NCBI GenBank assembly: GCA_964621165.1 | Contig: CAZULC010000002.1 | Location: 124,001 to 188,000 of the forward strand | DNA from: UMGS1696 sp964621165 | GTDB taxonomy: Bacteria > Bacillota > Clostridia > Oscillospirales > CAG-272 | DNA length: 64,000 bases | Direction: 5' to 3' | In this document: piece by piece, positions 16,681-25,528 of the stretch | Numbering within the stretch: the stretch's first letter is position 1 | How the letters are laid out: each line of letters begins with the position of its first letter | Position numbers and translations under genes: made by a program | Notes under the pieces: model-generated | Database searches by the model: none | What the model saw: the letters and a program-made list of their open reading frames with translations, nothing else | What the model was told of the DNA's origin: nothing

Positions 16681-17349
16681 ATGGGAAAGCTGATTGTGCT
16701 TGAGGGTCTTGACGGCTCGGGTAAGGGGACGCAGACCGCGCTTCTCAGGGAATACCTTGAAAAATCCGGATATAACGTCAGGGTAGTGGATTTTCCGGAC
16801 TATTCCTCCGAGGGGTGCGCTCTTGTGAAGCTGTATCTGAGCGGCGGACTGGGGGAAAATCCTGACGACACAAACGCCTATGCCGCGTCAATGTTTTTCG
16901 CCGCCGACAGGTACGTGAGCTACGTCAGAGAATGGCGTGATTTTCTCGAAAACGACGGAATCGTCATATCCAACCGCTACACCACTGCCAACGCGTATCA
17001 CCAGCTCTCGAAGCTGCAAGTGGACTGCTGGGACGGGTTTCTCGAGTGGCTTTGGGACTTTGAGTTTAATAAACTTGCCCTTCCCCGACCGGACTGCGTG
17101 ATGCTTCTCGATATGCCCGAGAGGGTGTCGTCAGCTCTTGTGAAGAAGCGGAGCGAGAGCACGGGACGGAAAATGGACATTCACGAAAAAGACGAAGACT
17201 ACCTCATCCGCTGTCGCGAAGCCGCCGCCTATACCGCGAAAAAATGCGCGTGGAACGTAATCCGCTGTGCTGACGAGGACTCGAACGTTCCATATTCCGT
17301 TGAAGCTGTAGCGGCAAAGGTGAGGGAATGCGTAAAAAAGTACCTGTGA
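16681..17349 (+). CDS. tmk: Thymidylate kinase
   Basis: The product is 222 aa. It phosphorylates dTMP to dTDP in the cytoplasm for dTTP synthesis. The P-loop is GLDGSGKGTQ at residues 8-17, the DR(Y/H) motif is FAADRYVSYV (~78), and VISNRYTTANAYHQ contributes to the dTMP pocket. A lid-like region with Lys/Arg residues (VKKRSESTGRKMDIHEKDEDYL) follows. It is somewhat longer and more divergent than bacterial Tmk of ~205-215 aa. Start: ATG 16681 with a GGGGG stretch upstream. It begins 72 bp after ftsK. Confidence 0.85.
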   Translation: MGKLIVLEGLDGSGKGTQTALLREYLEKSGYNVRVVDFPDYSSEGCALVKLYLSGGLGENPDDTNAYAASMFFAADRYVSYVREWRDFLENDGIVISNRYTTANAYHQLSKLQVDCWDGFLEWLWDFEFNKLALPRPDCVMLLDMPERVSSALVKKRSESTGRKMDIHEKDEDYLIRCREAAAYTAKKCAWNVIRCADEDSNVPYSVEAVAAKVRECVKKYL

Positions 17350-17480
17350 GATCGTTTTTTTCAAAATAAAACAGCAATGTTTATGAATTATTCACCGCTT
17401 TTTTATCAGAGAATGATATAATAGATAGAGTAAAATGGCGCAGGTAAACTAAAAAATAACTGTCAAGGAGATTAACATAA

Positions 17481-18032
17481 ATGATAATAGAACTATTGGC
17501 CGACGGATGCGAGGAGATAGAAGCTCTGACTCCCGTCGATATACTGAGAAGGGCAGGCTGTGACGTCCGCACGGTATCAATTGGGGAAAGCCGCACCGTA
17601 ACAGGCGCTCACGGAATCAGGTTCGAGACCGACCGATGTGACACAGATGTAGAGTCACTGCTCAACGAAGGATTTGAGATGCTCATTCTTCCCGGAGGAA
17701 TGCCCGGAACATTGAACCTCGACAATTATCGCAGGATTGACATGATTCTCAGGTATGCCAAAGGACTGAACGCTTATATGGCGGCAATCTGTGCGGCTCC
17801 GAGGATTCTCGGCAAACGCGGATACTTAAGGGGAAGACGGGCCGTATGCTACCCCGGAAACGAGGAATATCTGGAAGGTGCTGTGATTACCGGAGGCAGA
17901 GTTGAGACCGACGGCAGAGTTATTACGTCATGCGGAATGGGTGCGGCTCTCGAGTTTTCGCTTGAGCTGTGCAGGATTTTGAAAGGGGAAGCGGAGGCTG
18001 AAAAGCTGGCACGCGGTGTGATTGCAAGATGA
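17481..18032 (+). CDS. DJ-1/PfpI family protein
   Basis: The 183-aa protein is of the DJ-1/ThiJ/YajL type. The reactive cysteine lies in the elbow motif AAICAAPRIL (~residue 95), the Glu of the N-terminal strand lies in ADGCEEIEALTP, and ILPGGMPGTLNL is the usual glycine-rich loop. Proposed roles in the family are protection against oxidative or carbonyl stress and deglycase activity; the latter is disputed. Start: ATG 17481 with AAGGAG upstream. A TATAAT-like box lies ~50 bp upstream. It overlaps the next gene by 4 bp, so the two are translationally coupled. Confidence 0.88.
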   Translation: MIIELLADGCEEIEALTPVDILRRAGCDVRTVSIGESRTVTGAHGIRFETDRCDTDVESLLNEGFEMLILPGGMPGTLNLDNYRRIDMILRYAKGLNAYMAAICAAPRILGKRGYLRGRRAVCYPGNEEYLEGAVITGGRVETDGRVITSCGMGAALEFSLELCRILKGEAEAEKLARGVIAR

Positions 18033-18634
18033 TAAAAAAACAGAAAGACGACATCAGAGAAGAATACAAGGCCCTGCGCAGTGCCATGAGCAGAGAAGAG
18101 AAGTTTGAACGCGACCAGGCTATATGCAAAGCCGCCGAAGGCCTCATAAGCTTCCGGTACGCTGAATTTGTGCTTCTCTACGCGGCTCAGAAGGACGAAA
18201 TAGACGTGTCCATGATAGCGAACGCCGCTCTCGCCAGAGGAAAGAAGATATGCTTCCCACGGTGCGACAGAAAGAACCACACCATGCAGTACCACATCGT
18301 GGCTTCTGCTGAAGAGCTGGAGGAGGACGAGAACGGAAACATAGAACCTCCGGAATTCTCGCCGATATACGACGTGCAGAACGAAACCGGAGGAGCTGTC
18401 TGTTTCGTCCCGGGACTTGTGTACGACAGAGCGGGCTATCGTCTGGGATACGGCAAAGGCTTCTACGACCGGTATTTGTCGGAGTTCTCCGGATGTACAA
18501 TTGGCGTGGTTTACTCCGACTACATCCTCTCGGAGGTTCCAAGGGGAAGATTTGACGTGTCCGTTGACATTCTTCTCACCGAAAAGGGCATCTGCGTCAC
18601 AAAGAACAAAAAGACGCGCGTCGGGAAGGTATAA
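18029..18634 (+). CDS. 5-formyltetrahydrofolate cyclo-ligase
   Basis: The 201-aa enzyme converts 5-formyl-THF to 5,10-methenyl-THF using ATP, returning stored folate to one-carbon metabolism. The signature GYRLGYGKGFYDRYL (~residues 138-152), the preceding FVPGLVYDRA and the N-terminal KQKDDIREEYKALRSAMS fit the family well. The ATG at 18029 overlaps the stop of the DJ-1 family gene (ATGA). The CPBP protease gene follows 2 bp downstream, so three genes probably form one operon. Confidence 0.9.
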   Translation: MIKKQKDDIREEYKALRSAMSREEKFERDQAICKAAEGLISFRYAEFVLLYAAQKDEIDVSMIANAALARGKKICFPRCDRKNHTMQYHIVASAEELEEDENGNIEPPEFSPIYDVQNETGGAVCFVPGLVYDRAGYRLGYGKGFYDRYLSEFSGCTIGVVYSDYILSEVPRGRFDVSVDILLTEKGICVTKNKKTRVGKV

Positions 18635-18636
18635 GG

Positions 18637-19644
18637 ATGCGCCGAAGCTATAACAGCAGTGACAGCGAAGATTTAAGCGGTACAGCTGAGGAAAAATCGG
18701 CCGCAAAGGCTTCGGCTGACAAAAAAAGCGGGTTCAACTCCGCAATGTTCACGCCGGTTCTTCTGCTCGCCGTATTCGGACTGATTCTGGCTTCACGCTA
18801 TATGTCGGACGAGGCTCTCGGACTGCGGGACAACCCGTATTTCGCCGTTGTGGTGATCCAACTCATAACCTACGCACTGCCGTCACTGTTCTATGTAAAG
18901 CTCAGGGGCAGGGACTTCTCGGACCGCGTGAGACTTCGGGCATTTTCACCGGGACGGCTGCTCTACATCTTTCACGCCACCGTGTTCATGCTGTGCGGGG
19001 TAGTTCTTCTCAGCACCTTCATGTACATGGCCTTTCCCGAGTCGTTTTCTCAGACGGCGGCATTCGGGGACGCGGCCTTCGCCATGAACAGCCGGCTGTT
19101 TGACGGACTCTACCTCATCATAGCCTTTGCCGCGCTTCCGGCTTTCACCGAGGAGTACCTTTTCCGCGGAATCGTCACGGCGGAATACGAAAACTACGGC
19201 GTAGGTGTTGCGATAATCATGAGCGCGCTGACCTTTTCCATGTCGCATTTTTCCCTGACCCGGTTCCCTGTGTACTTTTTCTCGGGGATAATCATGGCGC
19301 TTGTGGTGTACGCTACCCGTTCGGTGCTGGCTTCAATGATAGTCCACGCCGTAAACAACGCCTTCGTCCTCTTCGGGGAGCAGTACGTACTGAAAATCGC
19401 CGACAAGCAGAACGCCAGCTTCGTTTTGTTCATTATAATAGTGGGAGCGGCGGCGGTGATCTCGGGAATGCTCATGTGCTATGAAGCCTACGGAATCTAC
19501 AGAACCTACGCCGAGGGAAATTATCCGTCGGACTACGCAAGGCCAAGAGAAAAAATGAGCGCTTTTTCACGGATAGCCCAGTCATTCTTCACGCCGACGT
19601 TTCTTTTGCTTGTGATAGTCTTCACGGTCGCGTCCCTTACATGA
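18637..19644 (+). CDS. CPBP-family intramembrane metalloprotease
   Basis: The 335-aa protein has about eight membrane spans. The three CPBP/ABI motifs are present: FTEEYLFRGIV (EExxxR, ~residue 170), FSMSHFSL (FxxxH) and HAVNNAF (HxxxN). These residues place the active site of the Rce1-like glutamate/metal protease within the membrane. The N-terminal ~35 residues are polar and cytosolic. Family roles include prenyl-peptide processing and bacteriocin immunity; nothing here indicates which. It starts 2 bp after the upstream gene, with AAGGATG overlapping. Confidence 0.88.
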   Translation: MRRSYNSSDSEDLSGTAEEKSAAKASADKKSGFNSAMFTPVLLLAVFGLILASRYMSDEALGLRDNPYFAVVVIQLITYALPSLFYVKLRGRDFSDRVRLRAFSPGRLLYIFHATVFMLCGVVLLSTFMYMAFPESFSQTAAFGDAAFAMNSRLFDGLYLIIAFAALPAFTEEYLFRGIVTAEYENYGVGVAIIMSALTFSMSHFSLTRFPVYFFSGIIMALVVYATRSVLASMIVHAVNNAFVLFGEQYVLKIADKQNASFVLFIIIVGAAAVISGMLMCYEAYGIYRTYAEGNYPSDYARPREKMSAFSRIAQSFFTPTFLLLVIVFTVASLT

Positions 19645-19680
19645 CATATATTTATCGAATAAAAATCTATCGAAAGAGAG

Positions 19681-21633
19681 GTGAGAATTACGGAGAACAA
19701 TAAAAACAGCGCGGACAACAGGCTGGGCAAAACGCAGACTTTTGACATAAGCTCCCTTACAGCCGACGACTCGAGGGAGAAAATCAACGAGGAAAACGAA
19801 AAACAGCTCAGCGGAATGAACCGCGCCATCCCCCGTAATCCCGAACACCGAAACATACAGTCACAAAGACCTGAGCAGTCCGCTGTGAACCAAACTCAGC
19901 AGGCTCAGCCGGAAGTGAGACAGGTGCGGCGCAGACCTCAGCCGTCATCTCAGATTGAAATAAACCCGGTGGTGAACAAGTCTCAGAACCAGAGTCAGAC
20001 CTACCGCAACGCTCACAACACAAACGGCACAAACGGCACAAACGGACAGGCAGTAAACCGGACTCACCCACAGTCAGGCATGGCGTTGTCGGCGTCACAG
20101 GCACAGACCCAAAGACCGGTCAGCGTTAACCGCACAAACGCATCAGCTTCGTATGACGGAAGAACAAGACCGAACGCCGCCGACACAAACTATAGACCCA
20201 CAGCCGCAAATCAAGCTGCGTCAGGCTCGGGTTCGAACGTCCGTGTTCAGCCGGCTCAGGGGTCAGCTCAGCCTCAGGAAAGACGCAGGACGGCTCAGAA
20301 CACCGCACCGTCGCAGGTCCGGAAGAAGCAGGATTCATCCTTTCCGGTGAGGTTTGCCGCTAACGAAGACAAAGCGCAGAAGCCGCAAAAAGCCGAAAAA
20401 GCGGACAAATCCAGCCGTGAGATGATGCTCGCCACACGCAAAACCGACATCAACGCCCTGATGAACACTCCGAAAAAGCTTGACTCAGCTGAGACGAAAA
20501 AGACCGTTGTCCAGCCAAAAGTCGAGGAAGAAGTCATCGAAAATAGCGACGAGGGCGGAAACACGGTTGTCAGCGTGGCCAAAGCCGTGGTTTACATTAT
20601 ATTTGTGGCGGTCATTTCCGTATTTCTCGCCCTCGGAATCATCACCGTGAGCAACGATATGTTCGCCTTTGTCAAGTCAGACGAAATTGTGGAAGTGACG
20701 ATTCCCGAATACGCTACACTTGACGAGGTTGCGGACATACTCTACAAAAACGATATAATCAAGTACCCTAAGGTGTTCAAGCTCTACGCCGTGAGCGAGA
20801 ATGACGACGGAAATTACCTCGCCGGAACCTATTCAGTCTCGCCCATGATGAACTACGACAGTCTTCTCGCTGAATTCAAGGAAAAAGTGGTATACGAGGT
20901 GGTTGACATAACCATTCCCGAGGGCTACACCACCGACGAGATCATTGACCTGTTCGTGGAAGGCTACGGCATCGGCACCCGAGAAGGCTTCATTGACGTA
21001 ATCGAAAACTACGACTTCGACTACTGGTTCATCGACGAGCTGAACGAAAGCGGACGGTGCGAAAACCGCCTTTATCGGCTTGACGGCTACCTCTTCCCGG
21101 ACACCTACCAGTTCTACACCACATCCAGCGAAGAGACAGTCATAAATAAGTTGCTGAAGCGTTTCTCGCAGATTTTCACAAAGGAATACCGAAACCAGTG
21201 CGCCGAGATGGGCTACTCCGTTGACGAGATGGTAACCCTTGCGTCCATGATAGAAAAGGAAGCCGGCTCCTCCAGCGAGTTCTTCAAGGTATCCAGCGTG
21301 TTCCACAACAGACTGAACAACTACTGGTCCTTCCCCAAGCTTGAAAGCGACGCCACGGTTCTGTATGTGCTCCGCCACGAAGCCGGTGAGAACATCACCC
21401 TCAAGGCCTCGGATCTGGAATACGACACGCCGTACAACACCTACCTCTACGATGGACTCCCGCCGGGACCGATAGCCAACCCCTCAGCCAGCGCAATGCT
21501 CGCCGCACTTTCCCCGGAAAAGACAAACTTTTACTACTTTGTGTCGAACAATGGTCAGACCTACTTCTCCGAGACAAAGGAACAGCACGACGCTTATATC
21601 GCACAGTTCAAAGAGGAAAACCAGACTCCGTAA
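19681..21633 (+). CDS. mltG: Endolytic murein transglycosylase MltG with a long Q/N-rich cytosolic tail
   Basis: The protein has ~650 aa. MltG cuts nascent glycan strands and so sets their length. The C-terminal two thirds are the YceG/MltG domain: LASMIEKEAGSSSEFFKVSSVFHNRL with the catalytic Glu, LESDATVLY, and YDGLPPGPIANPSASAMLAALSP. A single transmembrane helix lies near residues 296-320. Before it are ~295 residues rich in Q, N, R and S, including a short NGT repeat, predicted to be disordered and cytosolic; typical MltG has a far shorter tail. The start is uncertain: GTG 19681 has its purine-rich SD almost abutting it, and no ATG is nearby. Confidence 0.88.
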   Translation: MRITENNKNSADNRLGKTQTFDISSLTADDSREKINEENEKQLSGMNRAIPRNPEHRNIQSQRPEQSAVNQTQQAQPEVRQVRRRPQPSSQIEINPVVNKSQNQSQTYRNAHNTNGTNGTNGQAVNRTHPQSGMALSASQAQTQRPVSVNRTNASASYDGRTRPNAADTNYRPTAANQAASGSGSNVRVQPAQGSAQPQERRRTAQNTAPSQVRKKQDSSFPVRFAANEDKAQKPQKAEKADKSSREMMLATRKTDINALMNTPKKLDSAETKKTVVQPKVEEEVIENSDEGGNTVVSVAKAVVYIIFVAVISVFLALGIITVSNDMFAFVKSDEIVEVTIPEYATLDEVADILYKNDIIKYPKVFKLYAVSENDDGNYLAGTYSVSPMMNYDSLLAEFKEKVVYEVVDITIPEGYTTDEIIDLFVEGYGIGTREGFIDVIENYDFDYWFIDELNESGRCENRLYRLDGYLFPDTYQFYTTSSEETVINKLLKRFSQIFTKEYRNQCAEMGYSVDEMVTLASMIEKEAGSSSEFFKVSSVFHNRLNNYWSFPKLESDATVLYVLRHEAGENITLKASDLEYDTPYNTYLYDGLPPGPIANPSASAMLAALSPEKTNFYYFVSNNGQTYFSETKEQHDAYIAQFKEENQTP

Positions 21634-21650
21634 ATACCGAAAAAGCAAAA

Positions 21651-21693
21651 AAAGAGAAGAATGTGCGATTATCACAGGGGCATTCTTCTCTTT
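21651..21693. terminator. Bidirectional terminator between mltG and yihY
   Basis: A perfect 13-bp stem (21651-21663 with 21681-21693) encloses a 17-nt loop. On the minus strand it is followed by a TTTTTTT-GC-TTTTT tract; on the plus strand by a shorter T stretch. It sits between convergent genes. Confidence 0.85.
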
Positions 21694-21700
21694 AATATGC

Positions 21701-22675
21701 TTATTTGTTTTTATTGTCGTCTCCGCGGCTTTTCCCGCTTCTCAGAATCAGCTTGCTTTTCAGAACATCCGCATGGTTCAGAGCGGCAAGCCTTCCCTCA
21801 GTTTCGGCTTTGTCCATGCTTTTGTCGGACACAATGAACTTCCGGCTGGCGAAATAAAGCTTGTTTATCTCCGCTCCCAGAAGCAGGATTATCATACAGA
21901 AGTAGAGCCAGAGCATTATAAGGCAGATAGCAGCAAGTCCGCCGTAAATCCGCGAAGCCCCAGGAAAGTGATCGATGTAAATCGAGTAGAAATAGGAAAA
22001 AAGCAGCCATCCTACCGAGGCGAACATTGCTCCCGGCAGGTGCCTGAAAAAGTTGTGGCTGACCAGCACGCTTCTGTGAGCCACTGTGACGTAAATCAGG
22101 GTGAAGAACAGCGCCATCAGCACCGCCAGCATCGGTATGCGGAGCAGGGACATGATGTAGGTAAATCTTCCGCCGAATAGGGAAGTGAGAATATCACCGA
22201 ACAGGAGCAGCACCGACAGCAGAGTCAGAAGCACGATGAAAATTATAGTGCTGATAATGGATTTCAGCCGGTGAGTGACAAATCCCGACTCGGCGTTGGC
22301 GGAATACACAGTCTCGATTCCCGAACGCACCGCTGATATTCCCTTTGAAGCGGACCAGAGCGTAGTCACGGCTGAAAAGGACAGCAGGGAAACGCTGGGA
22401 GCCTTCTGAATTTCATTGACGATAGTAGAAAATACGCCGCCATAATCGAATTTTGTCAGGTCGCTGGCGTTCGTCAGCCTGTAGATAACCGTGGAATCCT
22501 CGGGTAAAAACAAGCCGGCTAGCGCAATCAGCAAGGAAATAAACGGCACGGAAGAAGTAATCACAAAGAACGACGCCTGAGCCGCGTAAACAGTCACCTT
22601 GTCGTGGGTGATGAGCCTGACTAAATTTCTGACATAGGAATCGGCTGAATTGATGGAAAAGTTTTTTGATTTCAA
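21701..22675 (-). CDS. YihY/BrkB-family membrane protein
   Basis: The 324-aa integral membrane protein has six or so spans. Typical family features are YAAQASFFVITSSVPFISLL near the N-terminus, LWSASKGISAVRSGIETVY in the middle and the C-terminal LWLYFCMIILLLGAEINKLY. The family was once annotated as ribonuclease BN, which is incorrect; its actual function is unknown. The start is TTG at 22675 with GGAGAG upstream, since no ATG or GTG fits. A charged cytosolic tail of ~50 residues ends the protein. It is monocistronic and convergent with mltG. Confidence 0.85.
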   Translation of the reverse strand: MKSKNFSINSADSYVRNLVRLITHDKVTVYAAQASFFVITSSVPFISLLIALAGLFLPEDSTVIYRLTNASDLTKFDYGGVFSTIVNEIQKAPSVSLLSFSAVTTLWSASKGISAVRSGIETVYSANAESGFVTHRLKSIISTIIFIVLLTLLSVLLLFGDILTSLFGGRFTYIMSLLRIPMLAVLMALFFTLIYVTVAHRSVLVSHNFFRHLPGAMFASVGWLLFSYFYSIYIDHFPGASRIYGGLAAICLIMLWLYFCMIILLLGAEINKLYFASRKFIVSDKSMDKAETEGRLAALNHADVLKSKLILRSGKSRGDDNKNK

Positions 22676-22879
22676 TACGGCTGCTCTCCTATAGATACTT
22701 TTTTAATCTCACTGATATATTATATATGAAAATTGGTAATAAAAATACACATATTAGGTTAATCAATTATTAACAAATACTTTTTTTGCACACGCTCAGG
22801 AAAAAATAATAAAAATTACCTGCGGGAAGGGAATAATCACATAAAATCCTGATTTCCTGACCGCACACGAGGTTATGCT

Positions 22880-23719
22880 ATGTTTAAAATCGGATGTCAT
22901 TTGTCAACGGAAGGAGGATATCTCGCCATGGGAGAGAGAATTTTGTCCGCCGGCGGGAACACCTTCCAGTATTTCACGAAAAATCCCAAGGGAGGACGGT
23001 TGAACAAAGCTCCCAACATGGACGACGTCACCGCACTGTACCGCCTGATTCAGTCCTCCGGTATGGCAATGCCCCTTGCACACGCGCCCTACACCTACAA
23101 CCCCTGCTCGGCTGACGAGGGAGTGAGACAGTATTCCCGGGAATCAATGGGCGGGGAGCTGGAATTTCTCGAAAACCTGCCCGGGTCCATGTACAACTTC
23201 CACCCCGGATGCCACGTAAAGCAGGGTGTGGACGCCGGAATCGCCTTTATCGTGGACATGCTCGACAATGTGCTGTGGAGCGGCATGAAAACCCGGGTCC
23301 TGCTCGAGACAATGGCGGGAAAGGGGACTGAAATCGGCCGGAGCTTCGAGGAACTTGCGCGGATTATTGACGGGGTGAAGCCGGATTTGTCCGACAACCT
23401 TGGTGTATACCTTGACACCTGCCACATCAGCGACGCAGGGTATGATCTGACCAGGCTTGACAAGGTGCTCGATGAATTCGACCGCGTAATCGGGCTTGAC
23501 AGACTTGGCGCGATTCACCTCAACGACTCCATGAATCCCCGGGGTTCACATAAGGACCGTCACGCGAAAATCGGCGAGGGGGAAATCGGGCTTGAGGTTA
23601 TCACATCCATAATCAACAATCCCCGGCTGAAGGACCTGCCCTTCTATCTCGAAACCCCCAACGACATGGACGGGTACGCGGAAGAGATTAAGCTATTGAA
23701 ATCACTCAGAAAAGAATAA
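22880..23719 (+). CDS. nfo: Deoxyribonuclease IV (endonuclease IV)
   Basis: The 279-aa AP endonuclease of the TIM-barrel Nfo family cuts 5' to abasic sites in base excision repair. Metal-binding and signature stretches are FKIGCHLSTEGG at the start, MPLAHAPYTYN, MYNFHPGCHVKQG, RVLLETMAGKGTEIG, GVYLDTCHISDAGYD, AIHLNDSMNPRGSHKDRHAKIGEGEIG and FYLETPND. These give the His, Asp and Glu ligands of the trinuclear zinc site. Start: ATG 22880 with GAGG upstream. It is followed closely by gatC. Confidence 0.93.
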   Translation: MFKIGCHLSTEGGYLAMGERILSAGGNTFQYFTKNPKGGRLNKAPNMDDVTALYRLIQSSGMAMPLAHAPYTYNPCSADEGVRQYSRESMGGELEFLENLPGSMYNFHPGCHVKQGVDAGIAFIVDMLDNVLWSGMKTRVLLETMAGKGTEIGRSFEELARIIDGVKPDLSDNLGVYLDTCHISDAGYDLTRLDKVLDEFDRVIGLDRLGAIHLNDSMNPRGSHKDRHAKIGEGEIGLEVITSIINNPRLKDLPFYLETPNDMDGYAEEIKLLKSLRKE

Positions 23720-23753
23720 TATACAAAGAAGTATAATTTTAACGAGGGTAAAA

Positions 23754-24074
23754 ATGACAATCAAGCAGAAAAAAGAATTCGACAGCGACACAGCCCGCTC
23801 CCTTGCCGAAGCCGTGAGACTGAACCCCGACGACGGCGCGAGAATGAGGGAGGATATTCTGAAAATCCGCGACACCATTTTCAAAATCACCGTGGGCGGC
23901 AGTGAAGGTCCCGATGGTCCGGTCATGCTCTGCGGACTTGACGTGGAGTCGGACGTAAAGGAAGCGGACAGCAGACTCAGGGATGACAGGGTTATAAAAG
24001 ACAGCGACGCAGCCGTTGCCTCGTCGAAAAGGTACAGGAAGCCGTACAACAGCGTTCCAAGGGTGGTGCAGTGA
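23754..24074 (+). CDS. gatC: Asp-tRNA(Asn)/Glu-tRNA(Gln) amidotransferase subunit C
   Basis: The product is 106 aa. GatC is the small stabilising subunit of the GatCAB complex that converts Glu-tRNA(Gln) and Asp-tRNA(Asn) to the amidated forms. Homology is weak at the N-terminus, but the LRDDRV segment and the C-terminal Y-x-VPRVV ending match GatC, and gatA and gatB follow directly. The stop overlaps the gatA ATG by one base. Start: ATG 23754 with GAGGG upstream. Confidence 0.8.
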   Translation: MTIKQKKEFDSDTARSLAEAVRLNPDDGARMREDILKIRDTIFKITVGGSEGPDGPVMLCGLDVESDVKEADSRLRDDRVIKDSDAAVASSKRYRKPYNSVPRVVQ

Positions 24075-25528
24075 TGAATATTGTAGATTTAACCCTGTCC
24101 GAGTTGTGCCTTGAGATAGCGAAAGGGAACCTGACCTCCCGTGAAATCACCGAGGCATACCTGAAGCGGGCGCATGAAACCGAGGAAAATGTCAACGCCT
24201 ACATCAGCCTCTACGACGACATGGCACTTGCGGCGGCTGAGAGAGCAGACCTCGACAAAAGCACGCCCGCCATTCACAAAATCCCCTTCGCGGTGAAGGA
24301 CAATATAGCGGTCTGCGGCATGAAGATGACCTGCGCGTCCCGTATGCTCGAGAATTTCACCCCCACCTACACCGCCACCTGCGTTTCCAAAATGGGCGAC
24401 GTTGTTGTCGGAAAGACCAACCTCGACGAATTCGCAATGGGCTCAAGCTGCGAAAAATCCATAATAGGAGCAACCCGAAATCCTATAAACAACGAATACA
24501 CCTCCGGAGGCTCATCGGGCGGTTCGGCTGCGGCAGTTGCTGTGAAATCCGCTCCGTGGGCAATCGGCACGGACACAGGCGGAAGCGCGAGACAGCCCTC
24601 GTCCTTCTGTGGTGTGGTTTCAATCAAGCCGACTTACTCCCTTGTCTCTCGCTACGGCGTGGCTGAGCTGGCGTCCTCCCTCGATACAGTCTGCCCCATA
24701 ACGAAAAACGTCTACGACAACGCGCTGGTGCTCGAGACCATGAGCGGATGGGACGGGCGGGACATGACCTCCTGCAAAAGAGCGGACTACAGGGGCGAGT
24801 TCACCCGTGAGCTGCGCAGAACCGACTCACTCATGCGCGGACTTCGCGTGGGACTCATGGCAGGATTTGAAGAGCTGTGCGACGACGTTGTGATTGACAA
24901 AACCCTTCGTGCCGCACGGAAGCTTGAGGAGCTTGGAGCGGTGGTTGAGCAGGTCCACATCCACGACTTCGACGCGGTTCTCGGCGCATACCTCGTTATA
25001 TCGCAGGCTGAGCTGTCGTCAAATCTCTCGCGCTACGATGGACTCAAATACGGTCTGCAGGCCGACGGGGACAGCTTCCACGAAATCATGTCAAACTCCA
25101 GAAACCTTGGCTTCGGGGATGAGGTAAAGCGTCGGATTCTCTCGGGAACTTACGCGCTCAGCGAGGCCCACGGCGGCAATTTCTATGGCGAGGTCAAGAT
25201 GATACGCACGGACATCAACGAATGGGTGGAGAAAATGTGGGACAGATGCGACGTTCTTCTCACTCCAACGGCGTCCGGCACAGCATTCAGGCTCAACTCC
25301 TACGACGCCGACCCAACCAAGCTCTACCGAAGCGACATCTTCACGGTACTTGCCAATCTCACAGGCTCACCCGCAATCCAGCTTCCCTCGGGCGGCGACG
25401 GAATCCTGCCATGCGGAATTTCACTCATGTCGCCGAAGTTTACGGAAAAGCTGCTCTACAAAACGGCGTACATCCTCGAGAGGGAACTGTCGTCATATGT
25501 AAAACAGGAGGTCGAAGATGTCAGGTAA
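24074..25528 (+). CDS. gatA: Glutamyl-tRNA(Gln) amidotransferase subunit A
   Basis: The 484-aa amidase subunit hydrolyses glutamine and passes ammonia to GatB. The amidase signature is complete: KDNIAVCGMKMTCAS with the catalytic Lys, TSGGSSGGSAAAVA with the cis-Ser, and GTDTGGSARQPSSFCGV with the nucleophilic Ser. The ATG at 24074 is preferred because it overlaps the gatC stop (TGATG); a GTG one codon upstream is also in frame. The 3' end overlaps gatB by 11 bp. Confidence 0.95.
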   Translation: MNIVDLTLSELCLEIAKGNLTSREITEAYLKRAHETEENVNAYISLYDDMALAAAERADLDKSTPAIHKIPFAVKDNIAVCGMKMTCASRMLENFTPTYTATCVSKMGDVVVGKTNLDEFAMGSSCEKSIIGATRNPINNEYTSGGSSGGSAAAVAVKSAPWAIGTDTGGSARQPSSFCGVVSIKPTYSLVSRYGVAELASSLDTVCPITKNVYDNALVLETMSGWDGRDMTSCKRADYRGEFTRELRRTDSLMRGLRVGLMAGFEELCDDVVIDKTLRAARKLEELGAVVEQVHIHDFDAVLGAYLVISQAELSSNLSRYDGLKYGLQADGDSFHEIMSNSRNLGFGDEVKRRILSGTYALSEAHGGNFYGEVKMIRTDINEWVEKMWDRCDVLLTPTASGTAFRLNSYDADPTKLYRSDIFTVLANLTGSPAIQLPSGGDGILPCGISLMSPKFTEKLLYKTAYILERELSSYVKQEVEDVR